Shown here one piece after another: positions 1-8,962 of a stretch of 64,000 nucleotides of DNA. A program made the position numbers and the translations under genes. Source of the stretch: Micromonospora_J zhanjiangensis (GTDB lineage Bacteria > Actinomycetota > Actinomycetes > Mycobacteriales > Micromonosporaceae); the NCBI RefSeq assembly GCF_042650605.1, contig NZ_JBHSBN010000017.1, positions 62,001 to 126,000 on the forward strand. Direction: 5' to 3'. Positions within the stretch are counted from its first letter, which is position 1. Every line of letters begins with the position of its first letter. The notes under the pieces are model-generated. The model made no database searches, was not told the origin of the DNA, and saw nothing but the letters and a program-made list of their open reading frames with translations.

Positions 1-7
1 GGGACAC

Positions 8-1150
8 ATGAGTCAAGACATTCGACCCTTCGTGCCTGCGGCAGTCGATCTGTTGGCCCTCGGCGAGCCGACCCACCGGGAACCGGCCTTCGCACTGATC
101 CGTAACGAGCTGTTCGCCCAGTTGGTCGACCGGGGCTTCCGATCGATCGCCCTGGAGACCGACCGGGTGGCCGCCCTCGCCGTGGACGACTTCGTCCGGG
201 AGGGTGTGGGAAGCCTCGACGCGGCGCTGCGGGACGGCTTCTCGCACGGCTTCGGCGACCTGGCCGGCAACCGGGAACTGGTCGCCTGGCTGCGGGAACA
301 CAACGAGAACCGTCCGCCGGAGGAACGGCTGACGTTCCACGGGTTCGACGCCTCGATGGAGACGATGAGTGCGCCGAGCCCCCGGCGGTACCTGGAACAC
401 GCCCGCGACTACCTGGGGTCGGATCTGGACATCGCCGCCCTGACCGGCGCGGACGACCGGTGGGAGCGCACCGAGGCGGTCCTGGACCCGGCCGCGTCGG
501 TCGGTGCCACGGTCGAGGCCGACCGACTGCGCTCGATCGCCGACGACATGCTCACCACGCTCTGGTCGCGGGCGCCGGGACTGATCGGGGCGACCTCGCG
601 GGCCGAGTGGACGCGGGCCCGGACCCATCTCGTCGCCGGTCTCGGCCTGCTGCGCTATCACCGGCAGGCGGCCCGGCACCTCGACCAGGACGCCCGGTGG
701 TCGCTGCTGGCCGGCACCCGGGACGCGCTGATGGCCCAGCACCTGCTCGACATCCGGGACGTCGAGGCGGGTCGGGGCCCGACCCTGGTCTTCGCCCACA
801 ACCTGCACCTGCGGCGGAGCCCCAGCACGATGCGGATGGGGGACATGACGCTCGACTGGTACGGCGCCGGTGCCGTGGTGGAGTCGCTGGTGGGTGAGCG
901 GTACGCCTTCGTGGCCGGCAGCCTGGGCCACAGCGGGGTGCTCGGGCTCGGCGCACCCGACCCGGACACCTACGAGGGGCATCTGGCCGAGCGCGTCGCC
1001 ACCTGGGACCTGGTGCCGGCCACCGCCGTCGCCGCTGCCCGTACCCGTACCGACACCAGGCCGGAGCAGGGCTACTTCCCGCTGGACCGGGACACCCTCG
1101 CCGGGGCGGACGCGGTCCTGCACGTCACCACCGGCACGGCGGTGCCCTGA
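8..1150 (+). CDS. Erythromycin esterase family protein
   Basis: This 380-residue protein reads as a member of the erythromycin esterase (EreA/EreB-like) family. Near the N-terminus it has GEPTHREPAF (about residues 19-28), which supplies the family His-Glu pair, followed by IALETDR, and it keeps the family's long helical middle and a second His-rich stretch (TFHGFDASMET, VFAHNLHL). Characterised relatives hydrolyse macrolide lactones, but most genomic copies have unknown substrates, so resistance should not be assumed. There is no signal peptide, so it is probably cytoplasmic. The ATG lies 7 bases into the window, so its own promoter and any upstream partner are not visible. It converges on the catabolic operon that ends at 1201. 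Confidence 0.85.
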   Translation: MSQDIRPFVPAAVDLLALGEPTHREPAFALIRNELFAQLVDRGFRSIALETDRVAALAVDDFVREGVGSLDAALRDGFSHGFGDLAGNRELVAWLREHNENRPPEERLTFHGFDASMETMSAPSPRRYLEHARDYLGSDLDIAALTGADDRWERTEAVLDPAASVGATVEADRLRSIADDMLTTLWSRAPGLIGATSRAEWTRARTHLVAGLGLLRYHRQAARHLDQDARWSLLAGTRDALMAQHLLDIRDVEAGRGPTLVFAHNLHLRRSPSTMRMGDMTLDWYGAGAVVESLVGERYAFVAGSLGHSGVLGLGAPDPDTYEGHLAERVATWDLVPATAVAAARTRTDTRPEQGYFPLDRDTLAGADAVLHVTTGTAVP

Positions 1151-1200
1151 CCCGACGTACCGGACCGGTCGGGGCCGGTGCGGGTGCCGGTGCGGTGGGG

Positions 1201-2076
1201 CTACCGGCCGGCCAGCCAGTCGGCGCCCCGACGCAGCGCCTCGGCCAGCGGCGGCGCGTCGGGGAACCACTTCGCCTCCCATTCCAGCGACAGCGCGCCG
1301 CCGTAGCCGACGGCACGCAGCGCGCCGAGCGCGTCGGCCAGCGGAACGATCCCGGTGCCGAGGAAGACCGGGTCCAGCGCGGTCGTCGACCGGACGTCCT
1401 TGAGCTGGACGTGGGCCAGCCACGGCCGCAGGATCGCGGCCGTGGCGGTGACCGGTTCGCCGTGCCGCCACGGGTGCAGCAGATCCCAGCCGGCCCGTAC
1501 CCGGGGGTGGTCGACGGCCCGCAGGATCCGGGCCACGTCGGCGCCGCGCGGGTGCGAGTCGTGCGTCTCCAGCAGCACGGTCACGCCGGCCGGCAGGTCG
1601 GTGGCGACGGCCCACAACCGGCGGACGGCCCGTTCGTCGGCCGCCGCCCGTTCCCGGGCCAGCTCCGGCAGGTCGGTCCGGCCCGGCTCGTCGACCCGGG
1701 CCGGGTCGCCCGCCCCGGGCGGCGCCGTCAGCCGGGCCAGCTCGGTCGCGCCGGGAAAGACCCGCAGGTACGGGCAGCCGAGATCGGCGGCCAGCGCCGC
1801 GTGCGCCAGGGCGTCGGCGACACAGGTGGCGTCGTCCACCGCGTCGTCGGCGACCCGCACGTACGAGGCGACCACGAGCGGCCTGGCCCCGGCGGCATAC
1901 AGGGTCTCCCGGGCCTGTCGCCGGTGGGTGGGGGTGAGGTCGACGTGGGTCGGTTCGTCGGGCGCGGCACGCAGTTCGAGGCCGGGCCAGCCGCTGGTGG
2001 CGGCCAGGGCGGCCACCTCGGGCAGCGGTAGTCCGGGGCAGCCCAGGGTGGAGAACGCCAGCGGCCGGACCGTCAC
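1201..2076 (-). CDS. Sugar phosphate isomerase/epimerase family TIM-barrel protein
   Basis: A 291-residue AP_endonuc_2-type TIM barrel. The usual metal-ligand pattern is visible: VLLETHDSH (Glu), AGWDLLHPW (Asp/His), LAHVQLKDV (His) and LSLEWEAKW (Glu). The family includes ketose epimerases, 2-keto-myo-inositol dehydratase (IolE-like) and the lyases that open 3-keto-glycosides by beta-elimination. The start chosen is the GTG at 2076, which overlaps the stop of the upstream gene as GTGA, so the two are translationally coupled. It is the last gene of a four-gene leftward operon with another TIM barrel, a DUF993 protein and a Gfo/Idh dehydrogenase. The exact substrate cannot be read from sequence. 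Confidence 0.85.
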   Translation of the reverse strand: MTVRPLAFSTLGCPGLPLPEVAALAATSGWPGLELRAAPDEPTHVDLTPTHRRQARETLYAAGARPLVVASYVRVADDAVDDATCVADALAHAALAADLGCPYLRVFPGATELARLTAPPGAGDPARVDEPGRTDLPELARERAAADERAVRRLWAVATDLPAGVTVLLETHDSHPRGADVARILRAVDHPRVRAGWDLLHPWRHGEPVTATAAILRPWLAHVQLKDVRSTTALDPVFLGTGIVPLADALGALRAVGYGGALSLEWEAKWFPDAPPLAEALRRGADWLAGR

Positions 2077-2891
2077 GGCCCGGACCCGTCCGCGACGTGG
2101 TCGCGGTAGCCGGCGATCGCGGCGTCGAGGATGTCCCGGCCCGGGCGGGTCCAGAGCTGCTCGTGGAACACCTCCACCTCGATCGGACCGGTGTAGCCGG
2201 CCGCGTCGACGGCCGACCGGAACCGGCGCAGGTCGACGCAGCCCGCGCCGGGCAGGCCCCGGCCGAGCAGTACCCCGGCCGGCAGCGGGGTGATCCAGTC
2301 GGCGACCTGGAAACAGGCGAGGCGGTCGTCCCGGCCGGCCCGGTCGATCTGGTCCCAGACCTGGTCGTCCCACCACAGGTGGTAGGTGTCGACCACCACG
2401 CCGACCGCCGCGGCCGGGTACGGCGCGGCGAGGTCCAGGGCCTGCCCGAGGGTCGACACCACGCACCGGTCGGAGCAGAACATCGGGTGCAGCGGCTCGA
2501 TAGCCAGCCGTACGCCAGCGGCCAGCGCGTGCGGCACCAGTTCGCCGATCGCGTCACCGACCTGCCGGCGGGCGCCGGCCAGGTCCCGGCTGCCGTCCGG
2601 GAGCCCGCCGGAGACCAGCACCAGGACGGGGGCGCCGAGGGTGGCCGCCTCGTCGATGGCGCGTCGGTTGTCGTCGTACCGGTCGGGGGTGGTGAAGAAG
2701 CCACCGCGGCACAGTGAGGTGACCGTGAGCCCGGCGCCGCGCACCAGGTCGGTGGTGCGGGCCAGGCCGTGCGCGGCGGTCTCCTCCCGCCACAGTCCGA
2801 CGTTGCGGACGCCGGCCGCGACGCAGCCGGCGACCAGGTCCGGCATCGGCCAGTGTTTCGCGGTGGCCTGGTTGAACGAGAACCGGTTCAC
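2073..2891 (-). CDS. Sugar phosphate isomerase/epimerase family TIM-barrel protein (second copy)
   Basis: A 272-residue TIM barrel of the same superfamily as its downstream neighbour but clearly divergent from it, so not a recent duplicate. Metal-site motifs are visible as LAIEPLHPM (Glu), VVVDTYHLWWD (Asp/His), FQVADW and PIEVEVFHEQ (Glu). The GTG start at 2891 overlaps the stop of the DUF993 gene (2888-2890), and its own stop overlaps the next start. Two different isomerase/epimerase-like enzymes alongside a Gfo/Idh dehydrogenase is the pattern of oxidise-then-eliminate or oxidise-then-epimerise sugar pathways. That pathway role is an inference from the family mix. Confidence 0.85.
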   Translation of the reverse strand: MNRFSFNQATAKHWPMPDLVAGCVAAGVRNVGLWREETAAHGLARTTDLVRGAGLTVTSLCRGGFFTTPDRYDDNRRAIDEAATLGAPVLVLVSGGLPDGSRDLAGARRQVGDAIGELVPHALAAGVRLAIEPLHPMFCSDRCVVSTLGQALDLAAPYPAAAVGVVVDTYHLWWDDQVWDQIDRAGRDDRLACFQVADWITPLPAGVLLGRGLPGAGCVDLRRFRSAVDAAGYTGPIEVEVFHEQLWTRPGRDILDAAIAGYRDHVADGSGP

Positions 2892-4060
2892 TGAACCACC
2901 CCCACGGTGGTGAGCCAGGCGCGGGCGCGATGCGCGGCGAGGTCGGCGTCCGGCAGCAGCCCGGCGGCGTCGGCCAGCCGGAGCAGTTCGATCAGGTGGC
3001 CGGGGGAGCGGCCGGCGTGCAGCCCGCCGACCATGGTGACGTGGTCCTGGTGGCCGGCGAGCCAGGCGAGGAAGACGATGCCGGTCTTGTAGTGGTAGGT
3101 GGGGGTGGCGAAGATGTGCCGGGCCAGCGGCACGGTCGGGGCGAGGACCTGGTCGTACCGGTCGAGGTCGCCGGCGTCGAGGGCGCGCAGCGCGGCGGCG
3201 GCGGGTGGCGCGATGGCGGCGAAGATGCCCAGCAGGGCGTCCGAGTACGACCGGCCCGGGCCGGTCCTAGGTTCGGCGTCGCCGCGGATCAGCGTCGGAT
3301 AGTTGAAGTCGTCGCCGGTGTAGAGGCGGACCCCGTCGGGCAGCCGGCGGCGCAGGTCGACCTCGAACCGCTCGTCGAGCAGGGACACCTTGATGCCGTC
3401 CACCGTGGCCGCGTGGGTGTGGATCAGGTCGAGCACCGTGCCGGTGGCCGCGTCCAGGTCGGTGGAGCCCCAGTAGCCGGTCAGCGCGGGGTCGAACATG
3501 GGTCCGAGCCAGTGCAGCACGACCGGTCCGTCGGCCCGGCGCAGCAGCTCGTCGTAGACGGCGTGGTAGTCCTCGGGTCCACGGGCGGTGGCGGCCAGGT
3601 GGCGGCTGCACATCAGCACCGGGCGGGCGCCGGTGGCCTGCACCTGGTCGAGCTGTTCGGCGTAGGCGCGGCGGATCTGGTCGAGGGTGGCCGGTCCGGC
3701 GGGCAACTGGTCGGTGGCGACCCCGGCGACGATGGTGCCGCCGACGGTGTGCGCCTCCCGGGCGCTGCGGCGGATCAGCTCCATCGAGGTGGCGTGGTCC
3801 AGGCCCATGCCGCGCTGCGCGGTGTCCATCGCCTCGGCGACCCCGAAGCCGTGCCGCCACAGGTGGTGCCGGAACGCCAGGGTGGCGTCCCAGTCCAGGG
3901 TCGCGGGCGCGCCGGGCGTCGGGTCGGCGCGGGGGTCGGCGACGACGTGGGCGGCGGCGTAGCCGACCCGGGAGGTGAACGGCGCACCGGGTACGGCGTA
4001 CCCGGCGCCGGTGCCGCTGAGCCGGTACGGGCCGTCCGGCAACGTGATCAGTGCGCTCAC
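2888..4060 (-). CDS. DUF993 family protein (dihydrodipicolinate synthase-like)
   Basis: A 390-residue protein matching the DUF993 family, often annotated as dihydrodipicolinate synthase family. Its general layout fits a class I aldolase TIM barrel: an N-terminal substrate-side region (ALITLPDGPYRL), a central VVLHWLGPMFDP segment, then DGIKVSLLDER, in which the Lys is a candidate Schiff-base residue, and YTGDDFNYPTLI. The GTG start at 4060 overlaps the TGA of the oxidoreductase gene in a GTGA, so it is the second cistron of the operon. Its biochemical reaction is not established. An aldolase or lyase acting on a keto-sugar derivative made by the upstream dehydrogenase is a reasonable inference. 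Confidence 0.8.
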   Translation of the reverse strand: MSALITLPDGPYRLSGTGAGYAVPGAPFTSRVGYAAAHVVADPRADPTPGAPATLDWDATLAFRHHLWRHGFGVAEAMDTAQRGMGLDHATSMELIRRSAREAHTVGGTIVAGVATDQLPAGPATLDQIRRAYAEQLDQVQATGARPVLMCSRHLAATARGPEDYHAVYDELLRRADGPVVLHWLGPMFDPALTGYWGSTDLDAATGTVLDLIHTHAATVDGIKVSLLDERFEVDLRRRLPDGVRLYTGDDFNYPTLIRGDAEPRTGPGRSYSDALLGIFAAIAPPAAAALRALDAGDLDRYDQVLAPTVPLARHIFATPTYHYKTGIVFLAWLAGHQDHVTMVGGLHAGRSPGHLIELLRLADAAGLLPDADLAAHRARAWLTTVGVVQ

Positions 4061-5208
4061 CGGCTCAGCTCCTCCAGGGTGATCCGGCGACCCTCGCGGG
4101 CCGAGCGCAGGCCCGCCTCGGCGAGTTGCACGCCGCGAGCGCCGGCCCACAGGTCCCAGCTGTACGGCGCGCCCTCGGCCACGTGTCGCAGGAACAGTTC
4201 CCACTGGGCCTTGAAGCCGTTGTCGAACTCCTCGTTGTCGGGCACGGTCTGCCAGCCGGCCCGGAAGTCGTCGGTGCTCGGCAGGTCCGGGTTCCACACC
4301 GGGCGGGGGGTGGCGGCCCGGTGTTGGATGCGGCACTCGCGCAGGCCGGCGACGGCGCTGCCCTGGGTGCCGTCGACCTGGAACTCGACCAGTTCGTCGC
4401 GGTGCACCCGGACCGCCCAGGAGGAGTTGATCTGCGCGACGATGCCGTCGTCGAGTTCGAAGATGCCGTAGGCGGCGTCGTCGGCGGTGGCCTGGTACTC
4501 GGCGCCGGTCTCGTCCCAGCGGCGGTCGATGTGGGTGGTGACGTGGGCGGTGACGGTTCGGACCCGGCCGAAGATCTGTTCCAGGACGTAGTGCCAGTGC
4601 GGGAACATGTCGGTGGTGATGCCGCCGCCGTCGGCGCTGCGGTAGTTCCACGAGGGGCGTTGGGCGGGTTGCCAGTCGCCCTCGAAGACCCAGTAGCCGA
4701 ACTCGCCGCGGATGGACAGGATTCGGCCGAAGAAGCCGCTGCGGACCAGCCGGTCGAGCTTGCGCAGGCCGGGCAGGAAGAGCTTGTCCTGGACCACGCC
4801 GTGCTTGATGCCGGCCGCGTCGGCGCGGCGGGCCAGGTCGACCGCGGCGGCGAGGTCGCCGGCGAGTGGTTTCTCGGTGTAGATGTGCTTGCCGGCGTCG
4901 ATCGCGGCGCGCAGTGCCTTCTCCCGCTCGCTGGTGACCTGGGCGTCGAAGTAGATCTGCACGTCGGGCCGGGCCAGGGCCGAGGCGAGGTCGGTGCTCC
5001 AGTTGGTCAGGCCGTGCCGGTCGGCGATCTCGCGGAGTTTGGTCTCGCTGCGGCCGACCAGGAACGGTTCCGGCCAGAGCCGGGTGCCGTCGCGCAGCAG
5101 CAGGCCGCCTTGCTCGCGGATGGCCAGCAGCGACCGGACCAGGTGCTGCCGGTAGCCCATCCGACCGGTGACGCCGTTGACCAGGATCCCGATGGTGCTC
5201 CGGGACAT
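4057..5208 (-). CDS. Gfo/Idh/MocA family oxidoreductase
   Basis: A 383-residue NAD(P)-dependent sugar dehydrogenase-type protein. The N-terminal Rossmann fold starts with ILVNGVTGRMGYRQ, a variant of the GxGxxG loop, and carries the family motif TEKPLAGD at about residues 92-99. The C-terminal alpha/beta domain contains WNYRSADGGGITTDMF with the usual HxxD-like substrate site (MFPHWHYVLEQ). It is the first gene of the leftward operon and sits 176 bases from the divergent LacI gene, with an operator-like palindrome just upstream. Known relatives oxidise inositol, glucose-fructose, 1,5-anhydrofructose or glycosides at C3. The substrate here is unknown. Confidence 0.9.
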   Translation of the reverse strand: MSRSTIGILVNGVTGRMGYRQHLVRSLLAIREQGGLLLRDGTRLWPEPFLVGRSETKLREIADRHGLTNWSTDLASALARPDVQIYFDAQVTSEREKALRAAIDAGKHIYTEKPLAGDLAAAVDLARRADAAGIKHGVVQDKLFLPGLRKLDRLVRSGFFGRILSIRGEFGYWVFEGDWQPAQRPSWNYRSADGGGITTDMFPHWHYVLEQIFGRVRTVTAHVTTHIDRRWDETGAEYQATADDAAYGIFELDDGIVAQINSSWAVRVHRDELVEFQVDGTQGSAVAGLRECRIQHRAATPRPVWNPDLPSTDDFRAGWQTVPDNEEFDNGFKAQWELFLRHVAEGAPYSWDLWAGARGVQLAEAGLRSAREGRRITLEELSR

Positions 5209-5222
5209 GCCGTACCTCCCCA

Positions 5223-5236
5223 GGTAAGCGCTTTCC
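5223..5236. promoter_or_regulatory. LacI-family operator (GGTAAGCGCTTTCC)
   Basis: A 14-base near-perfect palindrome centred on CG, GGTAAGCGCTTTCC, 15-28 bases upstream of the Gfo/Idh ATG. This is the classical shape of LacI/GalR operators. A weaker related half-palindrome, CAAGCACTT, follows at 5268-5276. The adjacent divergent LacI gene at 5385 is the obvious candidate regulator, so both transcription directions are probably controlled here. Confidence 0.7.
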
Positions 5237-5384
5237 TGTGCACGCTACGGACCGCACCCCGGTTGGGCAAGCACTTCTGTCCGCGCGGGACCGGCCCGAC
5301 TATCCTCTTCTGCAACCGCACCACCGGTCCAACCGGTCGGTTCGGCGACCATCGATGGGGCGGGTTCGGGGGAGAGGGGCCGGG

Positions 5385-6410
5385 ATGGCGACGTTGGCCG
5401 ATGTCGCGCGCCGGGCCGGCGTCTCGTCGGCCACCGCGTCGCGGATCATCAACGGCAGCAGCAAACCGGTCGCCGGCGAGCTGCGCGAGCGGGTGCTGGC
5501 CGCCGTCGCCGAGCTGCAGTACGTCCCCAACGCGCACGCCCAGTTGCTGGCCCGGCCGCAGCGCAGCGTGATCGGCGTGATCGTGCACGACGTGTCCGAC
5601 CCGTACTTCGCCGAGATCACCCGGGGCCTGCAGCGGGTGGCGACCGACCACGGCCGGCTCGTGATCATCTGCAACAGCTACCGCGACCCGGACAAGGAGG
5701 TCGAGTACGTCGAGCTGCTGCGCGCCCAGCAGGTGGCGGCGATCGTACTGGCCGGATCCGGGTACCAGGACGCGGCCGTCACCGCCGCGCTGGAGGCGAA
5801 GCTGCGGGCGTACCAGGCGGTCGGCGGCCGGGTCGCGGTGATCGGCCGGCACGAGTACGGCGGGGACGCGGTGGTGCCGGACAACGAGGCCGGCGGTCAC
5901 CTGCTCGGCGCCGAGTTGTACGCGGCCGGGCACCGGCGGATCGGGGTGATCGCCGGTCCGCGCGGGCTGACCACCACCACCGACCGGCTGGCCGGTCTGC
6001 GCCGGGCCGCCCGGGAGTTCGGGCGCGCGCTGCCCGCCCGCCGGATCCGGTACGCCGACTTCGACCGGGCCGGCGGTGCCGCCGCGGCGGGTGCCCTGCT
6101 GGACGCCGAGCCGGAGCTGACCGCGCTGGTGGCGCTCAACGACGTGATGGCCGTGGGCGCCCTGGGCCTGCTGCGGTCCCGCGGCCTGTCGGTGCCCGAG
6201 CGGGTGAGCCTGGTGGGTTTCGACGACATGCCGGTGGCCTCCGACGTGACCCCGGCCCTGACCACGGTCCGGTTGCCGCTGGCCGAGATGGGGGCCCGGG
6301 CGATGACCATGGCGCTGCGCCAGTCCCGCCGGGGCGCCGCCGCGCGGGTGGAGCCGGTGGCCGCCGAACTGGTCCGCCGCGACAGCGTCGCCGCACCACC
6401 CGCCGACTGA
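5385..6410 (+). CDS. LacI family transcriptional regulator
   Basis: A 341-residue repressor. Residues 1-20 form the LacI helix-turn-helix (MATLADVARRAGVSSATASR) followed by the hinge region, and the rest is a periplasmic-binding-protein-like sensor domain (VIGVIVHDVSDPYFAEI, then SLVGFDDMPVAS near residue 275). The ATG at 5385 is preferred over in-frame starts from 5238 because it begins exactly at the HTH and follows a purine-rich GGGGGAGAGGGG. It is divergent from the 1201-5208 operon and probably represses it through the palindrome at 5223-5236. The inducer is unknown. Confidence 0.92.
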   Translation: MATLADVARRAGVSSATASRIINGSSKPVAGELRERVLAAVAELQYVPNAHAQLLARPQRSVIGVIVHDVSDPYFAEITRGLQRVATDHGRLVIICNSYRDPDKEVEYVELLRAQQVAAIVLAGSGYQDAAVTAALEAKLRAYQAVGGRVAVIGRHEYGGDAVVPDNEAGGHLLGAELYAAGHRRIGVIAGPRGLTTTTDRLAGLRRAAREFGRALPARRIRYADFDRAGGAAAAGALLDAEPELTALVALNDVMAVGALGLLRSRGLSVPERVSLVGFDDMPVASDVTPALTTVRLPLAEMGARAMTMALRQSRRGAAARVEPVAAELVRRDSVAAPPAD

Positions 6411-6424
6411 CCGCACCGCACGGC

Positions 6425-6446
6425 GACCGCGCCCCGCCGCGCGGTC
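6425..6446. terminator. Bidirectional terminator hairpin
   Basis: GACCGCG (6425-6431) and CGCGGTC (6440-6446) form a perfect 7-bp stem with an 8-base loop between the converging LacI gene and the pectate lyase remnant. There is no U-tract, as is common in actinomycetes. Confidence 0.5.
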
Positions 6447-7478
6447 AGATCGGCAGCCGGCCGGCCCCGGCGAGCAGTAGGACCGCGAACGGCACCAGCG
6501 GGGCCGGCAGCACCGGGCCGGCCCGCAGCGTCGGCGTCCAGCCCGCGTCGGTACCCAGGTCCGGGTCGTGCACCGCGTTGTACGCCCCGACCAGGTCCAC
6601 CGGCCGCGCCGGTTCGCCGCCGGTACGCACCCAGTTGCCGGTGGTGGTGATCGCCGTACCGCCCCAGTCATAGATCAGGTCGGCCGGTTCGACGCCGGCG
6701 TCGAGGTCGAAGAAGTTGTCCTGCGCGTACAGGGCCGACTGCACGCCGACGCCGAGGGCGTACTCGAAACCCGGCCCGCCGAGCCGGTAGTAGTTGTCGT
6801 AGACGTCCACCTGGCCGAACCGGACCCGGGGCAGCCGTTGCAGGTCGCCGTCGAAGAAGTTGTGGTGCACGGTCACCTTGAGCCGGCCGACGTCCGGTCC
6901 GACCGTGTTGGACGAGCCGATCAGCATCAGCTTGTCCCGGCCCACGAACCGGTTGTAGGAGGCGGTGACCAGGCTGGCCGTGTGCGTGACGTCCAGCGAC
7001 CCGTCGTGCACCTGTTGGCCACCGACCGGACCCGGGCGTCCTCCAGCGGGCCGCTCGGCGTGGTCCGTCCCCAGAGCGCGGGGTCGTAGGCGGCCAGGTA
7101 GCCGGCCGGCGTGTAGCCGGGGTCGGCGAGGTCGTCGCAGGTGAGGGTGTGCCCGTCGGCGGCGGAGAAGCCGTCGACCGTACCGTCCACGAAGATCAGC
7201 TTCGGGGTGCCGTCGGTGCGGTTGGTGGCGTTGTCCCCGCCCAACGCCCGGACCAGCTCGGCGCGGTTGGTGACCACGGCGGTCCGGGCGGCGCCGGCCG
7301 CCGCGCCGCCGGTGGTGCCGGGCCCGTCGGCGGCCCACCCGTCCAGGGCGGGCAGCGGCTGCCGGGCGAGCGCCAGTTCCCACCCGCTCGGTGACCGGCC
7401 GGCCCGGTCACCCGCCGTCGCCGGGCCGGGCGTGAGGACCAACGCCAGGGCGACCAGCGCGGCGCCGATCCGGGTCAT
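6445..7478 (-). pseudogene. Pectate lyase (PL1 family) remnant with internal deletion and frameshift
   Basis: The two halves of a secreted pectate lyase lie in different frames. The 5' part (7478 to about 7018) encodes a signal peptide (MTRIGAALVALALVLTPG) and the N-terminal beta-helix, ending WGRTTPSGPLEDARVRS. The 3' part (about 7012 to 6445) resumes at QQVHDGSLDVTHTASLV and keeps the active-site-like LPRVRFGQVDVYDNYY. The central stretch normal for PL1 enzymes, which carries the WxDHN/Asp calcium ligands, is absent, and the frame changes at the junction CCAACAG (7012-7018). Both a large deletion and a shift are present, so a single sequencing error cannot explain it. The ATGA overlap with the upstream dehydrogenase gene shows that it was the last gene of the uronate operon. 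Confidence 0.85.
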
Positions 7479-8962
7479 CCGGCACCCGCCAGGGTCGCCT
7501 CGACGCCGTGCCGGTCCAGCGCGGTCAACCACTCGACCACCTCGGCCCGGACCCGCTCGTCACCGGCCAGTTCGGCGGGGAAGACCTCGGCCAGGCCGAA
7601 CAGCGCGTCGGCCAGCCCGGCCGGGGTGTCCCGGCCGGCCGCCAGCGCCGCCCGAATCCGGTCGGCCAGCGGATCGTCCAGCGGCAACGCCGTACCGTCG
7701 TCGGCGGTGCCGCGGACGAACCGCATCCACGCGGCGACGACCAGCGCGGTCCACCGGGTCGACCGGCCGGCCGTCCGCAGGTCGGCGACCGTGTGCAGGA
7801 TCCGCTGCGGCAGCTTCTGCGACCCGTCCCCGGCCACCTGGGTGGTGCGGTACCGGATCGCCGGGTTGCCGAACCGGGCCAGCACCTCGTCGCCGTACCC
7901 GATCACGTCGATGCCGGGCGGCGGCGCGAAGCTGACCGCGATCTCCTGCGCGATCAGCCGGCGCAGCACCGCCGGCAGGCCCGGGATCCGCAGCGCGTCG
8001 GCGACGGTCTCCCGGCCGGCCAGGGCGCCGAGGTAGGCGGTGGCCGAGTGCACGCCGTTGAGGGTGCGCAGCTTCAACCGTTCCCACGGGCCCGCGTCGT
8101 CGGTGAGCACCGCCCCGGCCCGCTCCCAGGCCGGCCGGCCGGCCGGGAAGTCGTCCTCGACCACCCACTGCCGGTACGGCTCGGCCGACACCGCCGCCAG
8201 GTCGGCCACCCCCAGCGCCAGGCGGGCCGCGTCCAGGGTGGCCGGCGTGCTGGCCGGCACGATCCGGTCCACCATCGTGCCGGGGAAGCTCACCCGCTCC
8301 CGGACCCGGTCGGCGACCGCGTCCGGCACCCGCGCCGCCGCCAGGCACTGCTCCACCAGGCCGCGCAGCCGGCGCCCGTTCGACGGCAGGTTGTCGCAGC
8401 TGACCAGGGCGAGTGGTCCGGCGTCGACGGCCGCGCGGGCGAGCAGTCCGCGCAGCAGCAGGCCGGGCACCGTGCCGGGCGGCCGGTCGCCGGCCAGGTC
8501 CGCCGCGAGGTCCGGGTCGGCCCGCAACCGGCCGTCGACCGGATCCAACTGGTACGCCTTCTCCGTCACGGTGAGGGTGACCACCCGGATCGCCGGGTCG
8601 GCGAGCAACGCCACCACCGCGGCCGGGTCGGCGGCGGCCCGGCGCACACCGGTCAGCGCGCCGACCACCCGGGTACGGCTGCCCGCCTCGGACAGGCTGG
8701 TCACGCTGAACAGACCGTCCTGCGCGGCGAGCGCCTCGACCACGTCGGCGCTGCGCGGGGCGACCCCGACGACGCCCCAGTCGCCACCGGCCGCCGCCAC
8801 CGCCTCCTCGGTGTAGACCGCCTGGTGCGCCCGGTGGAACGCGCCCAGTCCGAGATGGACCATCCCGGCCGGTACGTCGCCGGGCCGCAGCAGCGGACGG
8901 CTGTCGGCCGGCACCCGGTCCAGCGTGGCCAGCGCCAGCCGGGGCGCCTCGGCGGCGCTCAC
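7475..8962 (-). CDS. Mannitol dehydrogenase family protein (UxaB/UxuB-like uronate reductase)
   Basis: A 495-residue long-chain polyol dehydrogenase. It shows the N-terminal GMVHLGLGAFHRAHQAVY dinucleotide-binding region, the central SCDNLPSNG and VSFPGTMVDRIVP motifs and the C-terminal LKLRTLNGVHSATAYLG signature with the catalytic Lys. Family members interconvert mannitol/fructose, D-mannonate/fructuronate or D-altronate/tagaturonate with NAD(H). Because it is co-transcribed with glucuronate isomerase and an enolase-superfamily sugar-acid dehydratase, fructuronate or tagaturonate reductase is the likeliest role. The GTG start at 8962 overlaps the upstream stop. Confidence 0.88.
   Translation of the reverse strand: MSAAEAPRLALATLDRVPADSRPLLRPGDVPAGMVHLGLGAFHRAHQAVYTEEAVAAAGGDWGVVGVAPRSADVVEALAAQDGLFSVTSLSEAGSRTRVVGALTGVRRAAADPAAVVALLADPAIRVVTLTVTEKAYQLDPVDGRLRADPDLAADLAGDRPPGTVPGLLLRGLLARAAVDAGPLALVSCDNLPSNGRRLRGLVEQCLAAARVPDAVADRVRERVSFPGTMVDRIVPASTPATLDAARLALGVADLAAVSAEPYRQWVVEDDFPAGRPAWERAGAVLTDDAGPWERLKLRTLNGVHSATAYLGALAGRETVADALRIPGLPAVLRRLIAQEIAVSFAPPPGIDVIGYGDEVLARFGNPAIRYRTTQVAGDGSQKLPQRILHTVADLRTAGRSTRWTALVVAAWMRFVRGTADDGTALPLDDPLADRIRAALAAGRDTPAGLADALFGLAEVFPAELAGDERVRAEVVEWLTALDRHGVEATLAGAG

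Noticed and set aside
8..1150. A macrolide resistance gene
   Set aside because: Only family-level motifs are present; most chromosomal EreA-like proteins are not known to act on macrolides and no resistance context is visible.
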